This document shows, piece after piece, positions 15,360 to 24,818 of a stretch of 32,654 bases of DNA. Source of the DNA: an uncultured Bacteroidales bacterium. GTDB taxonomy: Bacteria > Bacteroidota > Bacteroidia > Bacteroidales > UBA932. Location of the stretch: assembly GCA_905235775.1 (NCBI GenBank), contig CAJOMY010000003.1, positions 1-32,654 of the forward strand, written 5' to 3'. Numbering within the stretch: the stretch's first letter is position 1; each line of letters starts with the position of its first letter. The notes below the pieces were generated by a model that saw only the letters and a list, made by a program, of their open reading frames with translations, ran no database searches and was not told the origin of the DNA. A program made the position numbers and the translations under genes.

Positions 15360-18300
15360 TTATTCGTATAATTTCTTGAGATCCGCATCGTCGGGATGAT
15401 TCTGCAGACGCGCCACGAACTCGCGCGGGGTCATGCCGAAATACTCTTTGAAAGAGCTGGAGAAGTAGGAATGGGAGGAGAATCCCACCCGGTAGGCCAC
15501 TTCGGACACATTGACCTGGCTGTCCGCCAGCAGATGCGCCGCCTGTTTCATGCGGCAGGTCCTGATGAGCACGCCGGGGGATTCCTGGCCGAAGGCTTTG
15601 AGCTTGCGGTTCAGGTGTACGCGGCTGATGCCGACGTCCTCGCAGAGCGCGGCCACGCCAAAGTCCGGGTCTTCGAGGTGCTTCTGGATGCTCTCCACGA
15701 TGCGCCGGAGGAGCCGCTCGTCGGCCGAACCCATCTGGATGCCCGAGTAGTCGTAGTTCATCGCCACGCCGTAGCGGTCCTTGACCGCCTCACGGGCGGA
15801 AATGGCCTGGGCGACGCTGCTGAGCAGCAGCTCGACGGAGATCGGTTTGGACAGGAATTTGTCCGCGCCGCTGTCGCTGGCCGCCTGCTCCTCCTGTTCG
15901 TCGTTCTGGCCGGTCAGGATGATGACCGGGATGTGGCGCGTGGCGTCGTTCGCCCGGATGCGGGCGCAAAACTCGCTGCCGCTCTCGCCCGGCATCACGA
16001 GGTCGGTGATCACGATGTCCGGCAGCGTTCCGGTCACGACGGGCCAGGCCGCCGCCGCATCCGCGCAGGCGGTGACGTTGTACGGGCCGCGCAGCAGGGT
16101 CTTGAGGTATTCGCGGGTGTCCTCGTCGTCATCCACCACGACGACGTTCTTCTTGGCCCGGACGGTGCGCTCGGCGGGGCTTTCTGCCGGCGCGTGGGTC
16201 TGGTCCTCGTGCTCGTCGGCGGAGTTTTTGGTGTAAAGGTCCTTGTGGTGCGAGGTGTAGGAGAGCTCTTCGGTGGTGAGGTGCTCCTTGCCGGCGGGCA
16301 CAAGGACGCGGAACACCACGCCGTCGTCCTCATTCTCGGCGAAGATGCGGCCGTGGTGCAGCTCGACGAGCATCTTGGTCAGGTTCAGGCCCACGCCGGA
16401 GCCGGAATTCGCGTCGTGCGGGTTCACCTGCACGAATCGGTCGAAGATGCGGCTGATCCAGGCCTCCTCGATGCGGCTGCCGGAGTTGAAGATGCGCACC
16501 TGCACGAAATCCCGGATATCGGGGCGCAGTTCGTCCCGGTTGGGGATGAGACCGGACACGTTCACGCGGATGCGGCCGCCTTCCGGCGTATGCTTGAAGG
16601 CGTTCGAGAGAATGTTGTAGACGATCTTGTCGAAGTTGCCCTGGTCGATCCAGAGGAGTTCCTCGGCATGCGTGGACGTCAGCGAGAAGTCGATCCGTTT
16701 GCTCTGCGCGAGTTTGTCGAAGGACTTCATGATGTCCTGGATGAAATAGATGATGTCCGTCTGCCGGAAGTGCAGCTGCATCTGTCCGGCATCGATCTTG
16801 CGCAGGTCCATGAACTGGTTGACGATGCGGTTGATGCGCAGACAGTTGCGGTACATCAGGTTGTAGGTGTCCTTGCGGGCGGCGTCCAGCTCGGCTTCGC
16901 GCATGGCGCCCAGCGGCGCCATCACGAGGTTGAGCGGGGTGCGGATCTCGTGGGTGAGATTGGTGAACAGGCCGAGACGCAATTCCATCATCTCCGCTTC
17001 TTTCTTTTCCTCGGTGCGCCGCCGCTGCTGCCGTATCATCCGGAACAACAGCGCTATCAGGCCGGTCAGCAGGATCAGGTAGCAGGCGTAAGCCGGGCCG
17101 GTGCCGTACCAGGGGGCTGCCACGCGAAGTTCCACGCTGTGTTCGGAGCAGTCCTCAGGCGCACCGGCGAAAAAGGCTCTCACTTCGAAACGGTAACGTC
17201 CCGGCGGCACATTGGTATACGTGGCTGCGCGCAGGAGCGCGGGTGCGGTCTTCCAGTCGGTGTCGAATCCCGCCAGGCGGTAGGCATAGACGATGCGCTG
17301 GGGGTTGGTGTACTCCGGGACGGAGAATTCGAGCGAGAACAGATTGGCGCCCCGCGGAATTTGGATCCGGGAGGCCTCGGAGATATGCTTGTCGATCAGG
17401 TTGTCCTTGCCTGCCGCCGGGTCGAAGGAGACGTCCTGGCCGAGCACCGTCAGCCGCGCCAGGGAGACTTGCGGGATGCGGTGTCCGCTGCCGTCCACGA
17501 GCATCGGGAAGAAATGGGTGACGCCGCCGGTCCCGCCGAAATAGAGCCGGCCGGATGCGGCCTTGCAGGCGGCGCCGGAGCGGAATTCATTGCCCTGCAG
17601 GCCGTCGTAGGAGCGGAAGCTGTCGATCTTGCCGCTGCGGGGCGACAGCCGGGACAGCCCGCCCAGCGAGGAGGCCCAGACATCGCCGGTGGCGGTGACG
17701 AGGATATCGCGGATCACATTGCTCGCCAGGCCGTCCTGATCCGTGTAGAGCCGGACTGCGCGCGTGTTCTCGTCCACGCGGAGCAGACCGTCTTCCGTGC
17801 CGAACCACATGGTTCCTTCCGGGCCGCTGCCGATGCTGTAGATGCGCTGCGGGGTGTTGCCGTCGGCCGGAATGGCATATGGCACGACGCGTCTGGCCGC
17901 CGGGTCGTAGCACCAGGGACCGTTGTAGGTGCCCACCCAGAGCATGCCGTTGGCATCCAGGTGCAAAGAGCTGACCCAACGGTATTGATTCTCGACCTGC
18001 CGGTCGACAATCCGCTTCGATCCGGCGTTGATGACGACAAGTCCCTCCCCGTAGGTGCCCGCATAGACGAGGTCGCGCACGGGGTCGTAAACCAGGGTGC
18101 GGATGCGTTCGGTGCCGATTTCGCCGTTGACGGCGAAATGAGTGATCGAGCCGTTCCGGTCCAGGCAGAACAGGCCGTCCAGGTAAGTCCCGATCCAGAG
18201 CGTGCCATGGTTGTCTCCCGTGATGGCCATGATCGAATTGTTGGTCAGGGCGGAATTGTCCCGTGTATATGTCCGCTCCCGGGGGGTTCCCGCCCTTCCC

Positions 18301-19499
18301 GGTACCGCTTTGCAGAACAGTCCGGCGCCGTCCGTGGCGACCCACAGGTTCTGGCCGTCTTCGTAGATGGCAGTGACGCAGGCGCTGTTTTCTCCGGGCA
18401 GTCCGCGGCTGCTGCACCCGAGATAGGAGAAGCCGTACATGGACTGCGGCGCCACGATCACGCCGTGCTGGTGGAGGGTCAGCCAGATGTTGCCCTGGGC
18501 GTCGAGGGTGCCGCTCGTGATCTTCCAGTTGCCCGTGTCCTGACGGATGGAAGACAGGACGGCCGGGTGGACTTCTTCCGTGGCGCAATCGAATCTCAGC
18601 AGGCCGCCGTTTTCGTTCCCGACCAGGAAGGCGCGGCCTTCGCCGGCGTCCGCCTGGCTGTTGAAAATGATGGACGAGGCGACGGTCGCTGCGGCTTTCC
18701 GGCCTTTCGCGCGCTGAATGATACCGGTGCCGCCCTTGCAGTACAGCAGGCCCAGGTTGCTGCCGATCAGAAGGTCACCCGTGAGCGGATCTTCGTCCAG
18801 GGAGCCCAGCCGGATCTGGTCCGACCTTCGAAGCAGGTCGGGACTCCAGCCGATCTCGGGGGCCGGCTCCAGCGTGCTCGGATCCAGGATGGCGGGAAGT
18901 CCCGTCCCTTCCGGGAAAATCCACAGGCGCTTGGCCGAATCGTAGAAAAACCGACGTATGTAATCCGCCGGGAGCTGGTGGTAGATCTGCTCGCGGGGAT
19001 CGGGCAGCAATTCGCGAGTATTGCAGTCGATGACGTACACGCCGGCGCCGCTCGTGCCCACGTACAGGCGGCAGCCGCCGCTGCGGCCCGGCACTTCCTG
19101 CAGCCAGCTGATATAGGGATTGATGATCTCGTTGCGCTCGTTGACCAGCTCATAGCGGGAGAACTCGCTGTGCTCGGGAATAAAAATGTTGAGCCCGGCG
19201 GCGGTCGCCACCCAGGTGGTCCCGCGGCTGTCCTCCAGCATGTCCTGGACGGACGAGCTGGAGATGGCGTTCTCCCGGCCGCGCTCATGGCGGAAGGTTT
19301 CGAAACGCATGCCGTCAAAGCGGACGAGCCCGCCTTCCGTGCACATCCAGATATAATTGCGACGGTCCTGGCAGATCCGGTTCACCTGCGAGTTGGGCAG
19401 ACCGTATTCCGGCGTGTACACCCGCGCGTTCTGGGCAAGAACACCCCCTGCGAGCCCGGCGGCCAGGACGAATAGTAGAAAAAATCGCTTCATTTTCAT
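15360..19499 (-). CDS. Hybrid two-component system regulator (HTCS) of the xylan locus
   Basis: The 1379-aa protein combines sensor kinase and response regulator. In order: a signal peptide (1-22); periplasmic two-propeller sensor made of Reg_prop repeats (~23-700); a Y_Y_Y-type domain (~710-790); a transmembrane helix (~800-820); HisKA with phospho-acceptor His850 in LTHEIRTPLN; HATPase with DKIVYNILSNAFKHTPEGG and SGSGVGLNL; a receiver with DDDED and phospho-Asp1166 in ITDLVMPG; and a C-terminal AraC-type HTH (~1262-1370). HTCSs bind an oligosaccharide in the periplasm and activate the adjacent susC promoter. The start at 19499 gives the signal peptide and follows a -7 element. A longer frame to 19679 would run through the promoter region. 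Confidence 0.96.
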   Translation of the reverse strand: MKMKRFFLLFVLAAGLAGGVLAQNARVYTPEYGLPNSQVNRICQDRRNYIWMCTEGGLVRFDGMRFETFRHERGRENAISSSSVQDMLEDSRGTTWVATAAGLNIFIPEHSEFSRYELVNERNEIINPYISWLQEVPGRSGGCRLYVGTSGAGVYVIDCNTRELLPDPREQIYHQLPADYIRRFFYDSAKRLWIFPEGTGLPAILDPSTLEPAPEIGWSPDLLRRSDQIRLGSLDEDPLTGDLLIGSNLGLLYCKGGTGIIQRAKGRKAAATVASSIIFNSQADAGEGRAFLVGNENGGLLRFDCATEEVHPAVLSSIRQDTGNWKITSGTLDAQGNIWLTLHQHGVIVAPQSMYGFSYLGCSSRGLPGENSACVTAIYEDGQNLWVATDGAGLFCKAVPGRAGTPRERTYTRDNSALTNNSIMAITGDNHGTLWIGTYLDGLFCLDRNGSITHFAVNGEIGTERIRTLVYDPVRDLVYAGTYGEGLVVINAGSKRIVDRQVENQYRWVSSLHLDANGMLWVGTYNGPWCYDPAARRVVPYAIPADGNTPQRIYSIGSGPEGTMWFGTEDGLLRVDENTRAVRLYTDQDGLASNVIRDILVTATGDVWASSLGGLSRLSPRSGKIDSFRSYDGLQGNEFRSGAACKAASGRLYFGGTGGVTHFFPMLVDGSGHRIPQVSLARLTVLGQDVSFDPAAGKDNLIDKHISEASRIQIPRGANLFSLEFSVPEYTNPQRIVYAYRLAGFDTDWKTAPALLRAATYTNVPPGRYRFEVRAFFAGAPEDCSEHSVELRVAAPWYGTGPAYACYLILLTGLIALLFRMIRQQRRRTEEKKEAEMMELRLGLFTNLTHEIRTPLNLVMAPLGAMREAELDAARKDTYNLMYRNCLRINRIVNQFMDLRKIDAGQMQLHFRQTDIIYFIQDIMKSFDKLAQSKRIDFSLTSTHAEELLWIDQGNFDKIVYNILSNAFKHTPEGGRIRVNVSGLIPNRDELRPDIRDFVQVRIFNSGSRIEEAWISRIFDRFVQVNPHDANSGSGVGLNLTKMLVELHHGRIFAENEDDGVVFRVLVPAGKEHLTTEELSYTSHHKDLYTKNSADEHEDQTHAPAESPAERTVRAKKNVVVVDDDEDTREYLKTLLRGPYNVTACADAAAAWPVVTGTLPDIVITDLVMPGESGSEFCARIRANDATRHIPVIILTGQNDEQEEQAASDSGADKFLSKPISVELLLSSVAQAISAREAVKDRYGVAMNYDYSGIQMGSADERLLRRIVESIQKHLEDPDFGVAALCEDVGISRVHLNRKLKAFGQESPGVLIRTCRMKQAAHLLADSQVNVSEVAYRVGFSSHSYFSSSFKEYFGMTPREFVARLQNHPDDADLKKLYE

Positions 19500-19511
19500 T
19501 TTTGAACCATC

Positions 19512-19521
19512 TGTTACAAAA
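19512..19521. repeat. TGTTACAAAA box 1, candidate HTCS site
   Basis: This is an exact decamer repeated at 19553-19562, 41 nt apart (about four helical turns). This copy overlaps the HTCS promoter element. A shorter TGTTA occurs at 19599, just upstream of the susC -7 element. Its role as an operator is inferred from position. Confidence 0.4.
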
Positions 19522-19524
19522 ATA
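19517..19524 (-). promoter_or_regulatory. -7 element for the HTCS gene
   Basis: The minus strand reads TATTTTTG, a TAnnTTTG match 17 nt before ATG 19499, implying a very short leader. It overlaps TGTTACAAAA box 1, which would permit autoregulation. Confidence 0.5.
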
Positions 19525-19552
19525 CAAAAATCTTTTGGCTTATGAAAGGGTA

Positions 19553-19562
19553 TGTTACAAAA
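19553..19562. repeat. TGTTACAAAA box 2, candidate HTCS site
   Basis: Second exact decamer, 48 nt upstream of the susC -7 element, a plausible place for an activator. Confidence 0.4.
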
Positions 19563-19610
19563 CTGACAACATATGGCACCAATTCGATGCCGGGTCCCTG
19601 TTAAATATGG

Positions 19611-19618
19611 TACATTTG
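19611..19618 (+). promoter_or_regulatory. -7 element for the susC operon
   Basis: TACATTTG fits TAnnTTTG and gives a leader of about 50 nt before ATG 19674. No -33 TTTG is present, as expected for an HTCS-activated promoter. Confidence 0.6.
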
Positions 19619-19673
19619 CAGCACAACACATGCTGAAAATCAACCAAACAAACCATTTTAAACATTGTTCACT

Positions 19674-22600
19674 ATGCAATTAAACCTTAAAAAAACGCTC
19701 GCGGTCGTGGCCGCAAGCCTGATGGTGCCGCTGTTCGCCTTCGCACAGACCATCACTGTCAGCGGCACGGTCACGGACAAGAGCGGAGAGACCGTCATCG
19801 GCGCAGCCGTGATGGTCGCGAATTCAACCATTGGCGCCGTCACCGGCGTTGACGGTACTTATTCTCTTCAGGTCAGCCCCACCGCCACCCTCGAGGTCTC
19901 CAGCATGGGCTACACCACACAGCGCATCCCCGTGCAGGGACGTACGCGCATCGATGTGGTGCTCAGCGACGACGCCCAGGCCCTGGACGCCATCGTGGTG
20001 GTCGGTTATGGTACGGCCCGCCGCCAGGATGTCACCGGATCCATCGTCTCCGTGGGCGGTGAGAACCTTCGCGCCGTTCCGGCCGGGGACGTCACCCGCG
20101 CCCTCGAAGGCCGCGTGGCCGGTGTCGAGATGACGCAGACCAACTCCAAGCCGGGCTCCTCGATGCAGATCCGTATCCGCGGACAGCGCTCGCTCTCCGC
20201 GTCCAACGATCCGCTCATCGTGCTCGACGGCATGCCGTTCATGGGCTCGCTCACCGATATATCCACAAATGATATCAAGAGCATGGACATCCTCAAGGAC
20301 GCCGCTTCCACGGCCATCTACGGCTCCCGTGGCGCCAACGGTGTCATCCTCATCACTACGTACAAGGGTGTCGAGGGACAGGCTCCGAAAGTGTCCTTCA
20401 ACAGCTACGCCTCCTTCAAGAAGGCCGTGAAGTACCGCATGATGCCGCAGGACAAATACATCCAGATGCGCACGATGGCCGGAATCTACCAGAACTCCCT
20501 GGACGAGTCCGACAATGTCTATACCGACTGGCAGGACCTCTTCTACCGCACCGGCTACACCCAGAACTATGATCTCAACGTGGTCGGCGGCACCAAGTCC
20601 GGCAGTTACCGCTTCGGCGTGACCTACTACAACGACGAAGCCGTGGTCCCGACCCAGGGCTACAACCGTCTCGCCCTCAACGGCAGCGTGGACCAGCAGA
20701 TCGGCAAATGGTTCCGCATCGGTTTCACCACCAACACCAGTTACTCCGCCAACAAGGGCAACCAGGTGGACATGTACGCCGTGCTGTCCAAGGGACCGCT
20801 CGTGAACCCCTATAACGCCGACGGCAGCCTGAAATGGCGAATCAACATGCCGAGCGACAACGACCAGTATGTCTTCACGCGCGAGCGTGTCGAGGAGCTT
20901 ACCCGGCAGGGCGTTTACGTCAACGAATCCGCGTCCATCGCCACCTACAACACTGGCTATGTGCAGATCAACGTTCCCTGGGTCGAGGGTCTCTCCCTCA
21001 AGTCCAGCATCGGTCTGAACTACCGCAACTCCAAGGCTGGCTCCTTCACCGGCATCGGTGTCAACGGATCCGCCTCCTCGCCCAACTCCGCTTCCTGGAG
21101 TTTCAACGACAGCTTCAACTGGACGGTGGAGAACCTCATCACCTACGACCACACCTTCGGCAAGCACCGCGTCAACGTGGTCGCTCTCCAGTCCGCCGAG
21201 CAGACCACCGGCACCGGCCAGTCCTTCTCCGGCAAGAACATCCCCAACGAACTCTTCCAGTATTACAACATCGGCAGTGCGGTGGCTTCCGACATTACCG
21301 TGAACGGAGGCAGCTACACGCAGACCGGACTGGTCTCCTACATGGGCCGTGTCATGTACAGCTATGACGACCGCTACATGCTGACCGCCGCCGTCCGTTC
21401 CGACGCCTCTTCGCGTCTGGCCAAGGGCCACCAGTGGCACACCTACCCGGCCGTCTCCGCCGGCTGGAACATCCACAACGAGGCCTTCATGGCAAACACC
21501 CGCAGCTGGCTGGACGAACTCAAGTTCCGCGTCGGTTACGGAGAGACCTCCAACCAGGCCATCGCCGCCTACGCGACCCTCGGCTCGCTCGGCACCCGCG
21601 TCTACAACTTCGCGGACGAGAAGTATGCCACGGGTTACTACGTGTCCACCCTTCCTAACGAGGAACTTGGCTGGGAATACTCCCAGACCTGGAACTTCGG
21701 TCTCGACTTCGGTTTCTTCCGGGGCCGTCTGCGCGGTACCCTCGAGTACTATATGGTTGACACCAAGGACATCCTCCTGAACCTCGGGCTGCCCGCCACC
21801 TCCGGTGTGAACTCCTATACCGCCAACATCGGCGCCACGCAGAACCGCGGTATCGAACTCACCCTCAACGGCACCATCATCGATACGGACGACTGGCGCT
21901 GGGATGCCGGCATCAACATCTACGCCAACCGCAACAAGCTGGTCGCCCTGGCCGACGGTTCCGAGCGCGACGAAGGCAACGCCTGGTTCGTGGGATACCC
22001 GCTGAACTGCCTCTATGACTACGAATATGACGGTCTCTGGCAGCCCGGCGATCCCTACATGGACATCCTCGAACCCAGCGGCGAGGTCAATGGCATGAAG
22101 CAGGCCGTGGGTTCCATCAAGGTCAAGTATCATGGCGAGTACAACGAGGACGGTTCCCCGAAACGTGCCATCGACTCCAACGACCGTGTGCCCATCAACG
22201 CGGAGGCCCTCTTCCAGGGCGGTTTCAACACCACCGTGTCGTGGAAGAACCTCGAACTCTCCGTGATCGGTTCCTTCCAGGCGGGCGGCATCCTGCTGTC
22301 CTCCCTGCACAGCGGCAACTCCTACCTGAACATGCTCACCGGCCGCCGCGGCCAGATCGACGTGGATTACTGGACGCCGCAGAACACCGCCGCGCACTAC
22401 CCGCGCCCGGGTTCCCTGCTGAGCGGCGACAACCCCAAGTACGCCTCCACCCTGGCCTACTTCGACGGTTCCTACCTGAAGATCCGCACCATCACGCTCG
22501 GCTACCGCTTCCATAAGCTGCCGGCCCTGCGCCGCGCCGGCATCGACAACCTGCGCGTCTATGCCACCCTTCAGAACCCGGGCCTCGTGCTCTTCTCCGA

Positions 22601-22751
22601 CTTCACCCGCCAGACGGGTCTCGATCCGGAGCCGAACGCCAATGGTGGTTCCACCGCCACCGGCCGTCCCGGTCCGGGACGCCTCTCCTACGTGGGTTTC
22701 AACACGCCGAACACCCGCAACTTCCTCATCGGTGTCAATTTAACTTTCTAA
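19674..22751 (+). CDS. susC: SusC-family TonB-dependent outer-membrane transporter
   Basis: The 1025-aa protein has a signal peptide (cleavage near Ala24) and a carboxypeptidase-regulatory-like domain (~27-100, VSGTVTDKSGETVIGAAVMV). The SusC hallmark VVVGYGTARRQDVTGSI is at ~108-124. The plug domain has PLIVLDGMPF and IYGSRGANGVILITTYKG. A long C-terminal beta-barrel ends in Phe (LIGVNLTF). SusC forms the barrel through which oligosaccharides captured by SusD enter the periplasm using TonB energy. ATG 19674 is preferred over TTG 19665. susD follows after 12 nt. Codon use is strongly C-ending, suggesting high expression. The substrate is predicted to be glucuronoxylan oligosaccharides from context. 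Confidence 0.97.
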   Translation: MQLNLKKTLAVVAASLMVPLFAFAQTITVSGTVTDKSGETVIGAAVMVANSTIGAVTGVDGTYSLQVSPTATLEVSSMGYTTQRIPVQGRTRIDVVLSDDAQALDAIVVVGYGTARRQDVTGSIVSVGGENLRAVPAGDVTRALEGRVAGVEMTQTNSKPGSSMQIRIRGQRSLSASNDPLIVLDGMPFMGSLTDISTNDIKSMDILKDAASTAIYGSRGANGVILITTYKGVEGQAPKVSFNSYASFKKAVKYRMMPQDKYIQMRTMAGIYQNSLDESDNVYTDWQDLFYRTGYTQNYDLNVVGGTKSGSYRFGVTYYNDEAVVPTQGYNRLALNGSVDQQIGKWFRIGFTTNTSYSANKGNQVDMYAVLSKGPLVNPYNADGSLKWRINMPSDNDQYVFTRERVEELTRQGVYVNESASIATYNTGYVQINVPWVEGLSLKSSIGLNYRNSKAGSFTGIGVNGSASSPNSASWSFNDSFNWTVENLITYDHTFGKHRVNVVALQSAEQTTGTGQSFSGKNIPNELFQYYNIGSAVASDITVNGGSYTQTGLVSYMGRVMYSYDDRYMLTAAVRSDASSRLAKGHQWHTYPAVSAGWNIHNEAFMANTRSWLDELKFRVGYGETSNQAIAAYATLGSLGTRVYNFADEKYATGYYVSTLPNEELGWEYSQTWNFGLDFGFFRGRLRGTLEYYMVDTKDILLNLGLPATSGVNSYTANIGATQNRGIELTLNGTIIDTDDWRWDAGINIYANRNKLVALADGSERDEGNAWFVGYPLNCLYDYEYDGLWQPGDPYMDILEPSGEVNGMKQAVGSIKVKYHGEYNEDGSPKRAIDSNDRVPINAEALFQGGFNTTVSWKNLELSVIGSFQAGGILLSSLHSGNSYLNMLTGRRGQIDVDYWTPQNTAAHYPRPGSLLSGDNPKYASTLAYFDGSYLKIRTITLGYRFHKLPALRRAGIDNLRVYATLQNPGLVLFSDFTRQTGLDPEPNANGGSTATGRPGPGRLSYVGFNTPNTRNFLIGVNLTF

Positions 22752-22763
22752 CAGGATCCGAAT

Positions 22764-24689
22764 ATGAAAACCATAGCAAAAATCGCATTAGCCTTCGCCG
22801 GAGCGGCCGTGCTTGTGAGTTCCTGCGCCAAAGTGCTGGAAGAGAATCCCAAGACCCGCTACACGCCGGACTTCTTCACCACGGAGCTCGGCATCGACGG
22901 CGGCCTGACCGCCCTCTACGCCCATCTGCGTTACCTCTACGGCCAGGCCTATTACTACAACAGCCTGGTCACCGGCACGGATGAGGCCACCTGGGGCCAG
23001 TCCGCCGACGGCAATTTCAAGGATGCCGACATGTCCGGCGCCGGCACGCTGAATGCCAACACTTCCCGCAGCGACGTGCTCTGGAACACGGTGTACACCT
23101 ATATCAACACCGCCAGCGGCATCATCGAGAACGCCGAATCCGTCAACCTGGCGCCGGCTTCAATCGCCGAGGCCCGTTTCTTCCGCGCCTTCGACTACTT
23201 CCAGCTGGTCCAGACCTTCGGCGGCGTGCCCCTCGACCTGGGTGCCGGCGAACTGGCGTTCAACACGTCTCCCGTCCGCGAGTCCACACGCAACACCGTG
23301 CCCGAGGTGTACACCCGGGCCATCTTCCCGGATCTCCAATACGCTATGACCTATCTGCCCGACGAGATGCGTCTGCCCGGCGCATTGACCAAGAATGTCG
23401 CCCGCCTGTTCCTTGCGAAGGCCTACCTGACCTACGCCTGGTGGCTGGAGAACCCGGGCGACATCCCGACCTATCCGGAGTGCCCCCGCACCGATCCGGA
23501 CGGCAAGAGTGCCGCGCAGTACTTCCAGCTGGCCTATGACCTTTCCCTGGAGGGCATCAACAACCCCGGCCCCTACGGCCTGGAGGAGAATTTCTACAAG
23601 GTCAGCCTCGGCGCCAACGACCGCAACAAGGAGATCATGCTCTACGCCGACCACACCGAGAATTCCGAGCAGTACAACGGCTCCAGCCTCACTTATGGCG
23701 GCGGCGGCGCCCCGGACAATTTCTCCGGCTGGATGCTCACCTGGAACTATCCGAACATGACCGCCAAGTCCAACACCGGCGCCAACATCAACCCGGTGCT
23801 GCGTACCGACGCCCAGTCCAACGGCCGTCCCTGGACCCGCATGGCCCCCACGCACGAGGCCCTGGCGACCTTCAACGAGCGTGACAAGGATTCCCGTTTC
23901 GACGGCACCTTCACCTGGATCTTCCACACCAACTGGGCCCTGGGCGGCAACCCGGCCGAGTACGTGGAAGGCCCCAACGGCAACCAGATCAAGATGAACG
24001 AGCCGTTCCTGACCTTCATCGCCGAGGACGACCCGACCGTACAGTATACCTTCAATGCCTCGCAGGAGGTGCTCGGTGTCTCGCCGAACTATGATTCCTA
24101 TGTGATTACGCCGAGCGGTGTGAGCCGCAACGCCTATCCGACGATCTGGAAGCTCGGCCCCTACCGCACCAACACGACGGGCACCGGCCAGCCGAACGCG
24201 GCCTCCACGCGTCCGTATAACATCGCCAAGTTCTCCGAGTTCTACCTGATTGCAGCCGAGGCCGCCGTGAAGGGAGCCTCCGGGGCCCGGTCCGCCCGCG
24301 ACCTTGTCAACGTCCTGCGTGCGCGTGCCGGCAAGTGGAGCTACCAGAACAACGCCCGGAAGGAGTATGTGGCCGATTTCAGCGATGAGCTGACCGCCGC
24401 CACCCCGGCGACCATCACAATCGACTACATCCTCGACGAGCGCATGCGTGAGTACTACGGCGACGGTTTCCGTTGGTTCGACCTCGTCCGCACCCAGACC
24501 TGGGCCGAGCGTGCCGGCACGTTCACCATCTGCGGCGTCAACCCGTCGGACCACACGCCCGAGACCTTCCACCGCGACATCCAGAAATACCATTATCTCC
24601 GCCCGATCCCGCAGGGTCAGCTGGACAACATGAAAATGGACAAAGCCGCGAAGGACGCCTACCAGAACCCCGGTTACCCGACTGAATAA
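22764..24689 (+). CDS. susD: SusD/RagB-family glycan-binding lipoprotein
   Basis: The 641-aa surface lipoprotein has a lipobox (LVSSC, Cys21). It shows the SusD pattern: an N-terminal helical TPR-like region with EARFFRAFDYFQLVQTFGGVPL, a variable middle with a Gly-rich loop (LTYGGGGAPDNFSGW), and a C-terminal segment with YYGDGFRWFDLVRT and HYLRPIPQGQLDN. SusD forms the hinged lid over SusC and binds glycan at the cell surface. It is 12 nt after susC. A hairpin (24726-24755) follows and probably lowers expression of downstream genes relative to susCD. Confidence 0.97.
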   Translation: MKTIAKIALAFAGAAVLVSSCAKVLEENPKTRYTPDFFTTELGIDGGLTALYAHLRYLYGQAYYYNSLVTGTDEATWGQSADGNFKDADMSGAGTLNANTSRSDVLWNTVYTYINTASGIIENAESVNLAPASIAEARFFRAFDYFQLVQTFGGVPLDLGAGELAFNTSPVRESTRNTVPEVYTRAIFPDLQYAMTYLPDEMRLPGALTKNVARLFLAKAYLTYAWWLENPGDIPTYPECPRTDPDGKSAAQYFQLAYDLSLEGINNPGPYGLEENFYKVSLGANDRNKEIMLYADHTENSEQYNGSSLTYGGGGAPDNFSGWMLTWNYPNMTAKSNTGANINPVLRTDAQSNGRPWTRMAPTHEALATFNERDKDSRFDGTFTWIFHTNWALGGNPAEYVEGPNGNQIKMNEPFLTFIAEDDPTVQYTFNASQEVLGVSPNYDSYVITPSGVSRNAYPTIWKLGPYRTNTTGTGQPNAASTRPYNIAKFSEFYLIAAEAAVKGASGARSARDLVNVLRARAGKWSYQNNARKEYVADFSDELTAATPATITIDYILDERMREYYGDGFRWFDLVRTQTWAERAGTFTICGVNPSDHTPETFHRDIQKYHYLRPIPQGQLDNMKMDKAAKDAYQNPGYPTE

Positions 24690-24725
24690 GCATTTCGCTT
24701 TTTGGTTATAAAATTTGGTTGGACG

Positions 24726-24755
24726 GAAAGGGCGGCCCGTGAGGGACGCCCTTTC
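24726..24755 (+). terminator. Hairpin between susD and the GH67 gene, possible attenuator
   Basis: GAAAGGGCG and CGCCCTTTC form a 9-bp stem around a 12-nt loop, 36 nt after the susD stop. There is no T-run. It could partially terminate transcription or stabilise the susCD mRNA. Confidence 0.45.
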
Positions 24756-24781
24756 TCAAATTGGAAAAGTGTAAAAAAAAG

Positions 24782-24793
24782 CGCAAATTTGCG
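24782..24793. promoter_or_regulatory. 12-bp palindrome and possible -7 element before the GH67 gene
   Basis: CGCAAATTTGCG is a perfect palindrome. It contains CAAATTTG, one mismatch from TAnnTTTG, 26 nt before ATG 24819. It may be a weak internal promoter or a protein site; evidence is slight. Confidence 0.3.
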
Positions 24794-24818
24794 TACAGAA
24801 GAAAACCCCTATCCTGAT

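Noticed and set aside
12780-15371. Long plus-strand open frame opposite the GH115 gene
   Set aside because: Shadow of a certain GH115 gene; low-complexity translation and no ribosome or promoter context.
15396-19475. Very long open frame (about 1359 codons) on the plus strand opposite the HTCS gene
   Set aside because: It is a GC-rich shadow of the HTCS frame. Its translation has no recognisable domain, no signal or start context, and is full of Ala/Val/Gly/His repeats.
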